Shown one piece after another: positions 1-10,648 of a DNA stretch of 42,553 nt. Origin of the DNA: Basidiobolus ranarum. Its lineage: Eukaryota; Basidiobolomycota; Basidiobolomycetes; Basidiobolales. The translations under genes were made by a program, and so were the position numbers. Position 1 is the stretch's first letter. Every line of letters begins with the position of its first letter. The stretch is from positions 1 through 42,553 of the forward strand of contig JASJQH010006909.1 of the NCBI GenBank assembly GCA_040143965.1, read 5' to 3'. The notes beneath the pieces are model-generated. The model had not been told where the DNA came from and did not search any database. It saw only the letters and a program-made list of their open reading frames with translations.

Positions 1-287
1 TGATGTGATCCAAGGGCATATAGTGAGGGGCAAATATGATGATTCAATAGATGCGAAAGGTTTTCGAATAATAAAACGGATGGATTAATTTTTATTTGTT
101 GACAATGATTTTACTCTAAAGACGATGATAGTAACACCCTAAAGATGGTGAGAGATATATAAGTAGAGATGGATGCTGACCGGAGGATAGCGTGTAAGGC
201 TAAAAGAAGGGGACCTCTTATTTACAAGGAAGTGATTTTGACGAGCCTTCTTATATTATTGAAATGATATCTTGATGTGCGCTTTTT

Positions 288-1997
288 TTATGCGTTAGGC
301 ACAAGCAACTTGATAAAAACGGTAGCAAAGACATTGATGGCTGCAAATACAAGGAAAGTATAAGGGCCTAATGCCTGCTTCATAGTAGGGATAATCAATC
401 CTACAGCGAATGTGCCACTATTTTTATGAATGTTAAGGTGAGTATGGGCATGGTAGATATGGTCCAGACATAGTTAATAACTTACATCCATCCAATGCTT
501 GTAGCAGCACCAACAACTGCACTAACTGCTACTGTTGGCATGATTTCTGGAATGATAGTAACAGTCACAGGTCCCATTCCGATCGCAAAGGAAGCCACAT
601 ACAGTAAAGCTATATAAAACGTAGGAACATTAGAAAGATATCATCAAGATGATCATGAATACTGTAAACATACATGAAGCGACGACCAATAGCTCGATGT
701 TGTATTTGGAAGCAATAACCATCGCAATAGCCATTATAGCCATCCCCCCAGCACTGATTAAAAGCAGGAGCTTACGACCGGTGCGAGCAATGATTATAGC
801 CGAGACGGAGGTCATGATCACATTGATTACAGCGATACCAACGGTAACATAAGAAGCTTTTTCTGGGCCGAAAACATCTTTGAAGATGCTTTGAGAGTAG
901 TAAATAATCCCAATGATCCCGGACAGAGGTTGAAGAGCAAATAAGATGATACTAATGATACTAAATCTTCTAAGGGAGTGATCACGTAGCACGTCGAGTA
1001 TATTGAGGGGCTTCAAAGCCGTAATCACGGTGACGTTTTGACTTTCTTCGTCAGTTTGTTCTGTAAGAGTCTTATCCTTCAATCCTTGACAAGTAATGAT
1101 GGTTTTCTCCTCGCATACTTTTTCACTGCTCAAACCAGTGGAACTAGGATTCTCTGAGCATAATTGAGTAGAACTGGTAGGTGTGACATTATCTTTATCA
1201 CCACGTTGTGCATCTAACATTTCCTGAAATTCGTTTTCGGTATCACATCCTTTTCTCAACTTCTCTAATACCTCTCTGCCTTCATCAAGTCTACCAGCCA
1301 TAATAAGATAACGTGGGGTTTCTTTACAGAAGCAAAGAAGTACGGCTTGAATAGCTGCAGGAGCGATAGTGGCACCCATTAACCATCTCCACCCGGGGAT
1401 ACCGTTGAATAATAGACAAAATACCTGAGCAATCAAAATACCAAGCATTTGAGAAACTTCAAAAAGCACTCCCATGGTACCTCTGAGACGGTTGGTGGAA
1501 GTTTCAGCAATGTATGTGGGAACAGCAACACCAGCTACGCCACTTCCGACTCCTACTAAAAGACGGCCCATAACAAATAGAGGTGTGGATGTGGACATCG
1601 CAAGAGCTAAACCTCCAACCATAAATATGATATTGTTCCACAACAATGTATTTCTGCGTCCAACTTTACTTGTGATATGACCAGCTGCCATACTTCCTAA
1701 CAACCCCCCGAGAGCAAATACACCTACAGCAAAACCCCTACCAGGTATAAGTAACATGATTGGATTACCAACATTTTAGTCAAGATTTAATTACCAAACA
1801 AGAGGCTCCATAGGAAGGCAATCTGGAAAATAAGCGCCGGTACCCTTGGGAGGGCACACGAGAATCACATCCTGGGAGATATTTGGCACACCAGAATTGT
1901 ATCCAGCATTTAAACCAGCAAGAAGTGCACTGAAATTGCTAAACAAGGTGTATGCATCAAATACTTTATATCTAGAATCGCGGCTGTTGGTATTCAT
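288..1997 (-). CDS. MFS sugar-transporter-like membrane protein
   Basis: Major facilitator superfamily protein of the sugar porter (GLUT/HXT) type, about 506 aa, predicted to sit in the plasma or vacuolar membrane. Four coding exons on the minus strand: 1997-1795, 1737-674, 609-486, 417-288. All junctions are GT-AG and phases close exactly (203+1064+124+130 = 1521 bases). Visible family motifs are GYNSGV in helix 1, GRR after helix 2, VPTYIAE with RLRG in the helix 4-5 region, and ETPRYL before a long (about 95 aa) Ser/Thr/Glu-rich central loop. The usual helix-7 QQxSGIN motif reads QPLSGII, and the helix-10 region keeps E and a W but lacks the usual Arg. Substrate is therefore uncertain. An upstream exon from the ATG at 2157, using a GTAACG donor and the acceptor just before 1997, would add about 11 residues in frame. 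I chose 1997 because helix 1 follows soon after. Confidence 0.85.
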
Positions 1998-2588
1998 GAT
2001 CTGAACAGTAAAGATTGCTGTAAAGATGTAGTTTGGAAGGAAACAAAATGTTTAATAGACTAATGAGTTCCTGTTCTTCGCTGGTCTGCTCAATATATAT
2101 AGCATCCTCTAGTTTTAACACCGTTACAAATATGTCAATGTCGTCATCGGCCATCATGCCTTATGTGCTAGCGCAAATTAGCAGAACGTTGCAGTGAAAT
2201 TGGTATTCACAAAGATTCAATTATATAACACAATGGTTTCCAAGTTTAGTGTAGTCATTCGGATAGATATAGAATTTTGATGTCGGACGCTATATCAATC
2301 AATTATGGCGTTCTGGCTTTTATGCAACAGTCTGGTTAAATGACAAAACTCAGTATGATATGCGTATCTTCATCTTATCCAGCAAATCTAGTTGGCCCAT
2401 ATGGCATTTTCTAATGTTCACCCTTCCTATGGCTAAGGCTAAAGGACACTTGGAAGTACACTTTGTACTGCTAGATAGTTATCGCATAAGCTTGATATTT
2501 TCATGGTTTCAAGGATGACATAACTACTGACACATAGCATGATGTTGGGGTCAAAATACAATGCAATTCATGCGCTAATAAAAACTAT

Positions 2589-2829
2589 TTACAACCTTTT
2601 GAATGAATTTTGAAACCATGAAATTCGGGAACCTTTGAAACAATCCTGCAAGAGAAATAGATCGAGATCCTTTGCCCCAACGGAATCAGTAACAGCTAGC
2701 TTTGATAGAGTATCAACAACATCAACGCCTTGTTCTCTGTACTGGGATCAGCACATGAAAAAAAGGTGATTACCAGCAACGATTTCGAAAACTAACTTTC
2801 AGAATCTGCCTCACCATCCTTGCTTTCAT
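2589..2829 (-). CDS. Cryptic spliced small-gene candidate (partial model)
   Basis: Two exons are supported: 2829-2797 (MKARMVRQILK) and 2741-2589, joined in phase 0 across a 55-base GTTAGT...CAG intron. They encode about 61 aa ending in TAA; the second exon includes the text YREQGVDVV and DLDLFLLQDC. The reading frame stays open upstream of 2829 with protein-like sequence (VFQDFDAQAHIV). A CTAAC branch-site-like motif and CAG or AAG acceptors lie near 2850-2880, so the real gene probably starts further upstream. An ATG at 3130 followed by AAEE and a GTAAAG donor is one possible first exon, but I could not join it in frame with confidence. I do not recognise the family. It could also be a decayed gene. 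Confidence 0.3.
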
Positions 2830-5560
2830 TACTATATGGGCCTGAGCATCGAAATCTTGAAACACAGCAGGTTTCGCGTTAGGATTTGGGAATTCAGAAT
2901 TCAGGATTTAGGCACGATTTAGCGATCTAGCGGTCGTTGAATGTGAGGACTATGTGTGAGGATTGAAGATACATAGGATCATAACTTTCGGTTCTATTTT
3001 CTCCGAGGGCCACAGACCGCCGACTTGAGACTAATCTGAGACGTGGTATATGTAAGGAAAAACGGAACACATCTATAGTAAGTGAAGCCAACGAAATCAA
3101 CTAATTTCTTTACGGTTCTTCAGCAGCCATTATTTAACCTTGCATGAAGCTTGCTCGTTTTGCACGCTACCTTTAGTCGAATACTACTTACCTCGATCGC
3201 GCTTGTTTCATGATCAAACTCCCCTTTACCAAATGGTGTCACAAGCCAAAAAACCAGTTACTTGGTATACAATCGGATACCTTGTTATCTATTACATATG
3301 CGTCTACACCAGCATTGCTACATGGAGGTGTAGCCATCTATCGCTTGTAATCTTTAAGAGTTCACGTACATTACGGGATAGGTTTTATAGATTAGCACGA
3401 TTAAAAAATGCAACATCGTTAATAGATTTCACCGAACATTTGATGCATCAACAGTCATGAAAGGAACATGTCAAGTGAAGCGTAGAAATACGATTCATTC
3501 CAACAGCTGCATAATAAGTCACTGCAACACACTATTGTCACAAAACTGCTTATAAGACAACCTCAATTATGTAAAACACCGCAATCATTTCCATCGAGAT
3601 TGGCAATATGTTATGTAATTCACTTACGCCCTTTATAGTCTAATGTGTCTATTCGTGCTTTGTAAACTGTGGCAAGAATCATGCAAACTTGAAATCATGC
3701 AAGCAATCATGCAAGCCCTAGACAACTCTTCAATGATTTCAAAAGCAGACCAAGACAAACCCCATTGCTTGTTCTGCTCGCATGTATCTTTGCACTGTAT
3801 GTCGATCTTGCAGCATCTCTGATCTCCCTCCGGAGAGATGAAACAAGTCTCAGATTTATTTAGACTTTTTTTTCAACTTGATCTCCGCCTTTTATTTCAA
3901 TGTCAATCACACACTTACTAACCCTAAGAGCATCTGTGCACTAGATCTTGGTGTACAATCCTGTGGTTGCTTCAACTATGAGCTACGGTAGAAATCGTCT
4001 CGGTAGCTTTCTCTTAATTTAATAATCATTAAGAAGGAAGGTCCTAACAATACCAACATATGTCTTTTTAATGAATTCATTGGTCCAATGACGGACTTGG
4101 ATATGGTAGAAACCATGTAAAATAGCGATAGACCTTTGTGTCCTCCTCCTCATCATTGCCTTCACCGAATGCGCTCTTAGTTAGTGTCTAGTTGCCCTCC
4201 AAATATGGTAGGAATCCCCTTTTTTTCTTACGATTGTTTATTGCTTTTTGCTTGGGAGTTCGATGGGATAGTAATGCGTAGAATTCCTGGCCACCTACTA
4301 TTAGTTAATGGTAATTTGAATACCTTCATTAGAAAAAAAAAATATTCCTATAATCGTGATATCAGTAATGTTCAGGTGTAACATAAGAATTAAAGCTAGT
4401 ATTTGGCATGCAACTATCTAATATACTAAATAAAATCAATTTCCTCCACCTGCAATTACATAAAGGCTTTAAATTTTGTTTCTTATATTGGCGCTTCGAA
4501 ATAAGTGACTGAAACAAAAGGTGTTTTTTATGAGATCAAAGGCTTAGTTGAAAGTGAGAGTGAAAGTGAAAGTGAAAGATACGCCTCTGTTTATCAAAAA
4601 AATCGCCGATGAAAGTGATATTTCATTCAACATTAGTGGGGAGGGTTAGTATACCCAGGTGGTTTCCTTCCCTATTTATAAATCCTGGCTTATATTTGTA
4701 TTATTTAATAAAGTGGATGACTCTAATACGTGAGCTGAAGGAAAATCTGCCCTTAGTTTGACAATGTATGTATTTGAGTGACTCAAACGGTAAGTATTCC
4801 AAGATCTGTCTACGCTATCTCTTTAGTTATCTCTCTAATTTCTAAAATACTCTCGAAGTTAATTCCCTCCATCGTTACAAGCTTCTCGCTTCTATTATCG
4901 ATGTAGTTAGCAACAACAGGCAATTGAAACTTTTTATCTTAATTATCTACTTGGAAGATTGGTTTCATGAAAGAAATCTCACAAAAGATTCCGTAACTTA
5001 CAACTGATTTTGAGTGCAAAAGTGAACAACACTGGTGATCAGTAAGTTAGAACTTCTTTGCAGATATATACCATGAAATCATATTTACAATCCAATGATT
5101 TTGTAACAAACTGGCTTATAAATCCAGTCTCAAGTACCTTCTCTTCTCACGAGCTTGAGAAACTGGTTCAGTTAAAGAGTTATGCTTATTGAAAGTACAA
5201 AGATACCCGAGTAGACTTCCAATTTGGATATTTGTTAATATCAATACTTATACACCCAAACAATGACTTATCTGTTAAGTGCGTAAACCCTGGTTGATAT
5301 CTTTGGGATCTCAACCATTACGATTACTCACTCTACCAATAGAGTATATGCTAATAACACCGGTGATAGATCGAATGGTTAAAAACCACCATTTTCAACT
5401 ATTCTCTCAGGAATGTACGACTACGCAATCTTCCCTCAGTCAACATTACAAATTGTTATGTAAACAGGAAAAAAAATTTAGTATGTGCGCTTATTACAAA
5501 ATAAGTTTATTAATCATTTGTATTTGTCCCTAGGGGGTAGTAATAAAATGAGTCAGAAAT
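2830..5560. other. Gene-poor stretch
   Basis: No family-level coding signal was found on either strand. The longest plus-strand open frame (3140-3460, 106 aa, one possible membrane segment near YLVIYYICVY) has no recognisable motif and AT-rich composition, so I do not call it a gene. The stretch holds a GTGAAA microsatellite at 4549-4578. It may carry the 5' part of the candidate at 2589-2829 and the 3' region of the gene at 5561. Confidence 0.6.
4549..4578 (+). repeat. TGAAAG hexanucleotide microsatellite
   Basis: Five tandem hexamers, four of them TGAAAG and one TGAGAG, in non-coding DNA. Nothing else in the stretch suggests a function. Confidence 0.9.
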
Positions 5561-6109
5561 TTAACAACCATCGAAATCGAAGTCATCACCGAAAGCGACA
5601 TCAGAGTCAGAGTCGGAATCAGCTTCAGGGAAAAGACCCTTGGATCTAAGGTAAGCGATGGCAAGAGGAAGAGCCTCATCTCTCATCTTGAGAGTGAATC
5701 TATCCTTCTCGGCGTCAGCGAGGATCTCGGCAGTAGCGATGTCACCGTTGACGGACAAGACCTTACCGTCGAAAGGAGTGATAGCGGCTTCAATCCATTC
5801 TTTGATATCGATCTTCTCGGTCATTTCCTTGGGAACGTAGGCAACGACGGCAACCTTCTCGTTGTTGATAGAGAAGATCATCTTACCGACGGAACCGGAA
5901 CCACCTCTGCGTTCCTCCTCACTGGGGTCGCTCTCAGCGTTCATGGCCTTCATGGATTCAACCAAAAGGTCGACGTTACCCTCGGGCTCATCGAGCTTGG
6001 TGCAGAAGAATTCCAAACCACCCATCTCGGCGACACCTTGGATTTCGACACCTCTCTTTCCTCCCTCCTTAATGACCTTTGCAAGAGTCTTTTCGTTGAA
6101 AGTGGACAT
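5561..6109 (-). CDS. Conserved acidic-tailed protein of unknown function, strongly codon-biased
   Basis: Intronless 182-aa protein starting MSTFNEKTLAKVIKEGG. The middle contains EEERRGGSGSVGKM, VAVVAYVPKEM and an EWIEAAI segment, and the C-terminus ends in a Ser/Asp repeat followed by FGDDFDFDGC. The ATG at 6109 is chosen over 6178 because the upstream 23 codons lose the bias seen after it. Codon use is strikingly restricted (GTC, ATC, ACC, AAG, CTC, TCG), unlike neighbouring genes but like a very abundant protein. I cannot name the family. The VAYVPKEM...EWI part weakly recalls the C-Ala/DHHA1-type C-terminal domain of alanyl-tRNA synthetase, and I have an unverified impression of similar proteins in protists and algae. 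No signal peptide or membrane segment is visible, so it is probably cytosolic. Confidence 0.85.
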   Translation of the reverse strand: MSTFNEKTLAKVIKEGGKRGVEIQGVAEMGGLEFFCTKLDEPEGNVDLLVESMKAMNAESDPSEEERRGGSGSVGKMIFSINNEKVAVVAYVPKEMTEKIDIKEWIEAAITPFDGKVLSVNGDIATAEILADAEKDRFTLKMRDEALPLAIAYLRSKGLFPEADSDSDSDVAFGDDFDFDGC

Positions 6110-7061
6110 GTTAAATAAGCGAACTACTCTGAGAACAGTGGGAAGGACATGACCGAAATCTATTGTTAATTTAAGCAAACAATTTTTTCATCCCCTGCAC
6201 CATTGAGATTGCCCTGGTCGTACTTTTTTTTTAGTGACCAATTTGTGTGATGAAGAAATTCTCCCCCATTTAATTCTCTATAATCTTCTATTTTTCCCTA
6301 TAAATGGTCGTTAAATCAATTCAATGAACAAGATATTTTAATTGGGAGAAATATCCATGGTTTTTATCCAACCATAAGATGCTAAGATAAGACCTTCTCG
6401 ATGCTAACTTAATATGGGTAAACAGAAACAGCTACCACTGTATTGATAATTAGTAGCATAATGGCCTGAATACTCAGTGATAAGCAAAAGCCACTAGTAA
6501 ATTGGATAATTAACAGTATATTAAGGGGTAGTGATTACGTTGAAGTTAGAAAGAGAACCAAGTTATGCGACGAATAAATCCCTATGCAAAAATATCCAAA
6601 TCATATTTAATAAATATCGAATTGGTAATTTCACGTCATCCCGGTAATTTAATAAAAAGAGTGAATTGAAACAACAAATGAAAAGGAAGGTATATAGTCT
6701 TCTAAAATCAACGAAAACAAAGAATATTATCTAAATTTTTAAGAAAATGTCAAGTAATAATGGGTTTCCTGGTAAAGGGAAAGTAATATGTACAAACATA
6801 ATGTTCCTGAAACTAATCAACAAATTGGCATCGATTCTTCTGCACGTACATGTATACTGGTCTCTCCGAATAGATTCCCATTATAGCAAAGACCGTGAGT
6901 AGTGTACAAGATACACTGGGCTGATACTCAGGGGGTGGAGTGTCCCAATGTTTCTGGAAAATTTCCAGTACAAAGGAGATGCTATTATGAAGAGATCGAG
7001 ACACTTGGATTAAGTGAATAAACAGGAACTTCTGAGAAAATTATAATTATCAATAAAGTAT
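6110..7061. other. Intergenic: 5' region of the 182-aa gene and 3' region of the APSES gene
   Basis: AT-rich DNA without coding signal. An open frame at 6813-7004 on the minus strand has no homology I recognise and lies where the 3' untranslated region of the upstream APSES gene is expected. No repeat or RNA gene was seen. Confidence 0.6.
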
Positions 7062-8155
7062 TCAGCATTTGGCCTTCAGACGATATTGCTCGTCGATAAA
7101 GCCAAATTCATGCTTTCCAATGACAAAAGAGGTCGGTGCTACGCATACAATTTCATTCAATGGACGAGACCCATCATCAAGAGAGAGTTTCTGAAGACAT
7201 AAGCTAGCAAATACTGCCTCATGCAATTCTTTCGGATCTTCTACGAATGTTGTATTGTAGTTTTCATTGGTGGCTTTTCTACGTTTGTTTGGTCTTGGTT
7301 TGATCACACTTGACTTCTTTGGGAAGATGGAAGCATGGAATGTATATGTCACTGGTGACTGGTATGCAATAGGGGACTGAGAAGCACTATTGGTGAGTAC
7401 TGAAATGAAATCCTTTTCGATTTCGTCCTCATTTTTTGGTGACTTCTTATTAGCCTCTCTTCTGCGTTTTTGAGTTCCTGTGACTTTCTTTGGTGTATAA
7501 CCTTCTTCCCCGCTGAGATTGGGAGTTTCTGGGGGACTCACCATACCAGCTTTGGATATCTTGGCTTTTTGCTTTGCAAGTGCAGCCTCTGCTGCCTTAC
7601 TTTTCCGTTCTTCCATGGACATGGGAACCCGAGAGGAAGAGTTTGGATGTGATGGTTCTAAGACATCTTGGGGAAATTGTGGACCAAAAATAGGAACTAG
7701 ATCATCACGAATATACCAACAGGTTCTCTTGGCCAGTTCATATGCACGATTGAAAGGAAGCCTAAGGGTCAGAGATAAGATTGTAAGAACTTGAGGTATA
7801 TAATTACGAAATAATATTGAGCATCTTACCATGTTCCTTGAATCTTCAAAAACCCACCTCGGATTTTCTTCACTTCTTTTGATAGCTCTGGATTAGAGTC
7901 AACCAATTTAGCGATTTCACTCTTTTCACGGCCAATAGCTTTCCAAATACCAGTCCAATAAACATAACCTGTTTCTCTATCCCAAAGGATAGGCTGTTCG
8001 TTCAAAGTGAATTCATATACAGGAATATACCCTCTTGGGTCCAGTGAAGTAGAGTATTTAGCGCAGTGAACTTTCTGCTTATCTGAAGGAAAGGGAGCAT
8101 GTGTATTAGGAGCAGTGGTGTCGATCGGAGAGTTTGCGGATGTCATATTTATCAA
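7062..8155 (-). CDS. Xbp1-like APSES-domain transcription factor
   Basis: DNA-binding protein of the fungal APSES (KilA-N-like) class, 341 aa, in two exons: 8155-7830 and 7761-7062. The intron (GTAAGA...TTAG, 68 bases) splits the Trp codon of the core motif KIQGTWLPF. The domain spans about residues 45-145, with WDRETGYVYWTGIWKA, the diagnostic KIRGGFLKIQGTW and then LVPIFGPQFP, which match the yeast Xbp1 subclass (stress- and starvation-linked repressors) rather than Mbp1/Swi4: there are no ankyrin repeats. A Lys/Arg-rich region near residues 185-205 (KRRREANKK) is a likely nuclear localisation signal. The Pro/Ser-rich N-terminus looks disordered. Start could also be the ATG at 8146. The long non-coding DNA upstream (2.5 kb) would fit a regulated gene. 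Confidence 0.88.
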
Positions 8156-10648
8156 GGTGAGTATAGCAGAGGAGGTGGTGGCAGGCTACCCAAGAATCAA
8201 AATCAAATTAAGGTGTCCGTTTAGCTAAAGAGATTCACGAAGTTCAACTTCCGAGTATGTATGTATAGACAATTATTCGAGGATCTGAGAAATATTGAGG
8301 GGTAGCGATGGCTTATATAGGAATTTCTGAATCCGAGAACAAGAGGATATTATGGTGTTGCCAGTATGCGCGGAATTAGGGGTTTGATTAGAGCTTAATG
8401 ACCAAGCCTGGGTGAGGGGCTGCTCTCGGGTTTAGATGAATAATATATCAAGGGAATATAGTTATGTCAAGTGGTGGTGTGGAATTTGGATCAGGAACCT
8501 ATTTGGTAATTCGATGCGGACTACAAGGAAATCAGCAGTTTTGCAAAATAGATCCTGTTTCTTATACAGCGAATGGAACACTTGTTCAGAAGGGTTTTAC
8601 TAGGAAGAGTGAGTGTACGCTTTGTTATTCCATGGCTCTGAGTCGAGGTGAATTAGCCATCCAGGTAAAGAGATTGGATGGAGGAGGGTTGGGTTTTATC
8701 TAACTCTAATCATCTGGTATTTAGTATATAGTCATGATGTGGGTGATTCAGGAGACGAACCATTAAGCTCGAAAGCTCGGAAATCTCTTTTACGTTTCCT
8801 TGGTTTGGCGGGAAAGGAAATTCATCAGCAAGACACATCCATAGATTGAATAGGAGATGGCTGGATACTTCATTTTTCTCGAAGACGAAAACGTAAAACC
8901 TGTATCACGAACAAAGAGATTGGAGGGGTCTATAATGGATGCAACGTGACCAAAACTTGCTTTCTACAATCTAGCTCGAGAAAAAGAAGCCCCTTTCCCC
9001 TGCAGAGATGATTTGGAGTGTCGGGATGTTGTAGTGGCAGATGCATAGGTCGAAGGGGCTCTTACCTTCGGATTGATCGTTTTACAAAAACCCCGGTACA
9101 CCGAGGTGTGTGCAGCTCAAATGATGGCTTAGCCTACGAACAAGATCGCTAATTCTTTTATTGGCTGGGTGTGGACCTATTGGCAGTCACTGATCAATAA
9201 TATTTGCTCATACCGTGATATGGAATATTGCCAGCGAATAAAGACGAGTTATGTGTGGGTATTTGAGAACTGGCACTTGGAGGTCAGACTTGAGATTCCC
9301 CTGAGACGTATAGTGATTATTTAATATCGACAACACCTGATGCGTTTTCTGATGTGTTTTTGTTGTTCGTCCACATGCCCACAACACCCGCAACGCCCGC
9401 AACATTCACTACAGGGTTAGAAGTCAAAAAGGGGTCAATGACTTGTTATAGACTTCGGCATTGTTTCATTCGACACCTATCCAGTATTATTCACTCTAAA
9501 TCAATATCAGCCATGTGATGTCGTATATCCGTATCTCCATATTGTCAACAGGATATTAGCCTTATTTGTAATAATGAGAGTGGTGCTGTCCGGTTACGGC
9601 CAAACATCATCAATAAGACAAAGATGCACTACAGCAAGCCAAACCCCTAGACTCTGGAAACTATCTCACAACGCCAACCGAAAATCAGGTAGAAAATTAT
9701 TTAGAAACCAAATGTTAGCGGGTAACGATGTCAAAGTACTCACTCTAGACACTCTATGGCTACTCTCTATGCAGTTGGATAATCTCGTCTCCTTAATTCC
9801 ACGCTCATCGACCAATCGCATATACGATTAGCACTCAGTAGAGCTGATTGTCAAACAAAGGAGTCACTAAGAAGTTACTCGGCCATTTGGCTTTGAAGCT
9901 CCAAGCCGATGACCTCTCGAAGATCAGTTGCTTATTAGGGAAGTGCATACATGCATACACTCATCGAGAAATCTGATGTGCACAAAGTTCATCACCAAAC
10001 ACGCTTCCATATATATCACTCGTTTCCACAAAGAAACCTCGTTCTGGGAAGACAAGGAAACTCGTCTGATTTAGAAAGTTGATCGGTCTATTTGCCTCAA
10101 TAAAATCAATTCATTAATTACCGCGTAACCAACGATGGTGTCCAAAACTCGGTTTACTAGAACTATAACAAAAGAAATGTTCCTGGCACGCTACGCCTAA
10201 TTAACAAAAATAACCAATTCAATTTGTTGAGACGGTGAAACATACTCCCATGAAACGATGCATTTGACATTAAAGCTTAACTATGCGGAGATTACGTAAA
10301 AGTTTAATATAGCTTTTTTGTTTTGTTTAAAAGTATAAGCAGGCTCGAGGCAAAATAATGGAAATGGCATGACAAAAGGAGTTTTGGAAAACAGCAAAAG
10401 TTCATAGGATGTGAACCAACAAAATATATGAAAAATTCACATTAAGATCAATCTTCCAAGGGGGTTGTTATAATCTGTCCAAGGCTAGGTCAGGCGATCT
10501 AAATTTGAAAGTCCTTTACGTAGAATCAGTCTCATAATTAAATAAGTAGTGAATCGAGGGAAATATCAAACAAAACTAAATCTTTAGTGCGAAAAAAAGC
10601 TTAACAGGGCGGTGCAAGAAAAGTTAAAGAAACCCCGATAGTTTCCAA
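8156..10648. other. Long gene-poor stretch upstream of the APSES gene
   Basis: About 2.5 kb between the APSES start and the Ras stop codon. The open frames at 8464-8703 (+), 9208-9405 (-) and 9574-9831 (+) show no motif, no splice-supported extension and no codon bias, so none is called. The DNA probably holds the promoter and 5' untranslated region of the APSES gene and the 3' region of Ras. No tRNA, repeat array or transposon end was recognised. Confidence 0.55.

Noticed and set aside
3140-3460. 106-aa plus-strand open frame with one hydrophobic segment
   Set aside because: No recognisable family, no splice-supported extension and no codon bias; AT-rich chance frame is more likely.
8464-8703. 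79-aa plus-strand open frame in the APSES upstream region
   Set aside because: No motif and no conserved-looking sequence; lies in an expected promoter or leader region.
9574-9831. 85-aa plus-strand open frame
   Set aside because: Composition is not protein-like and no flanking exons fit.
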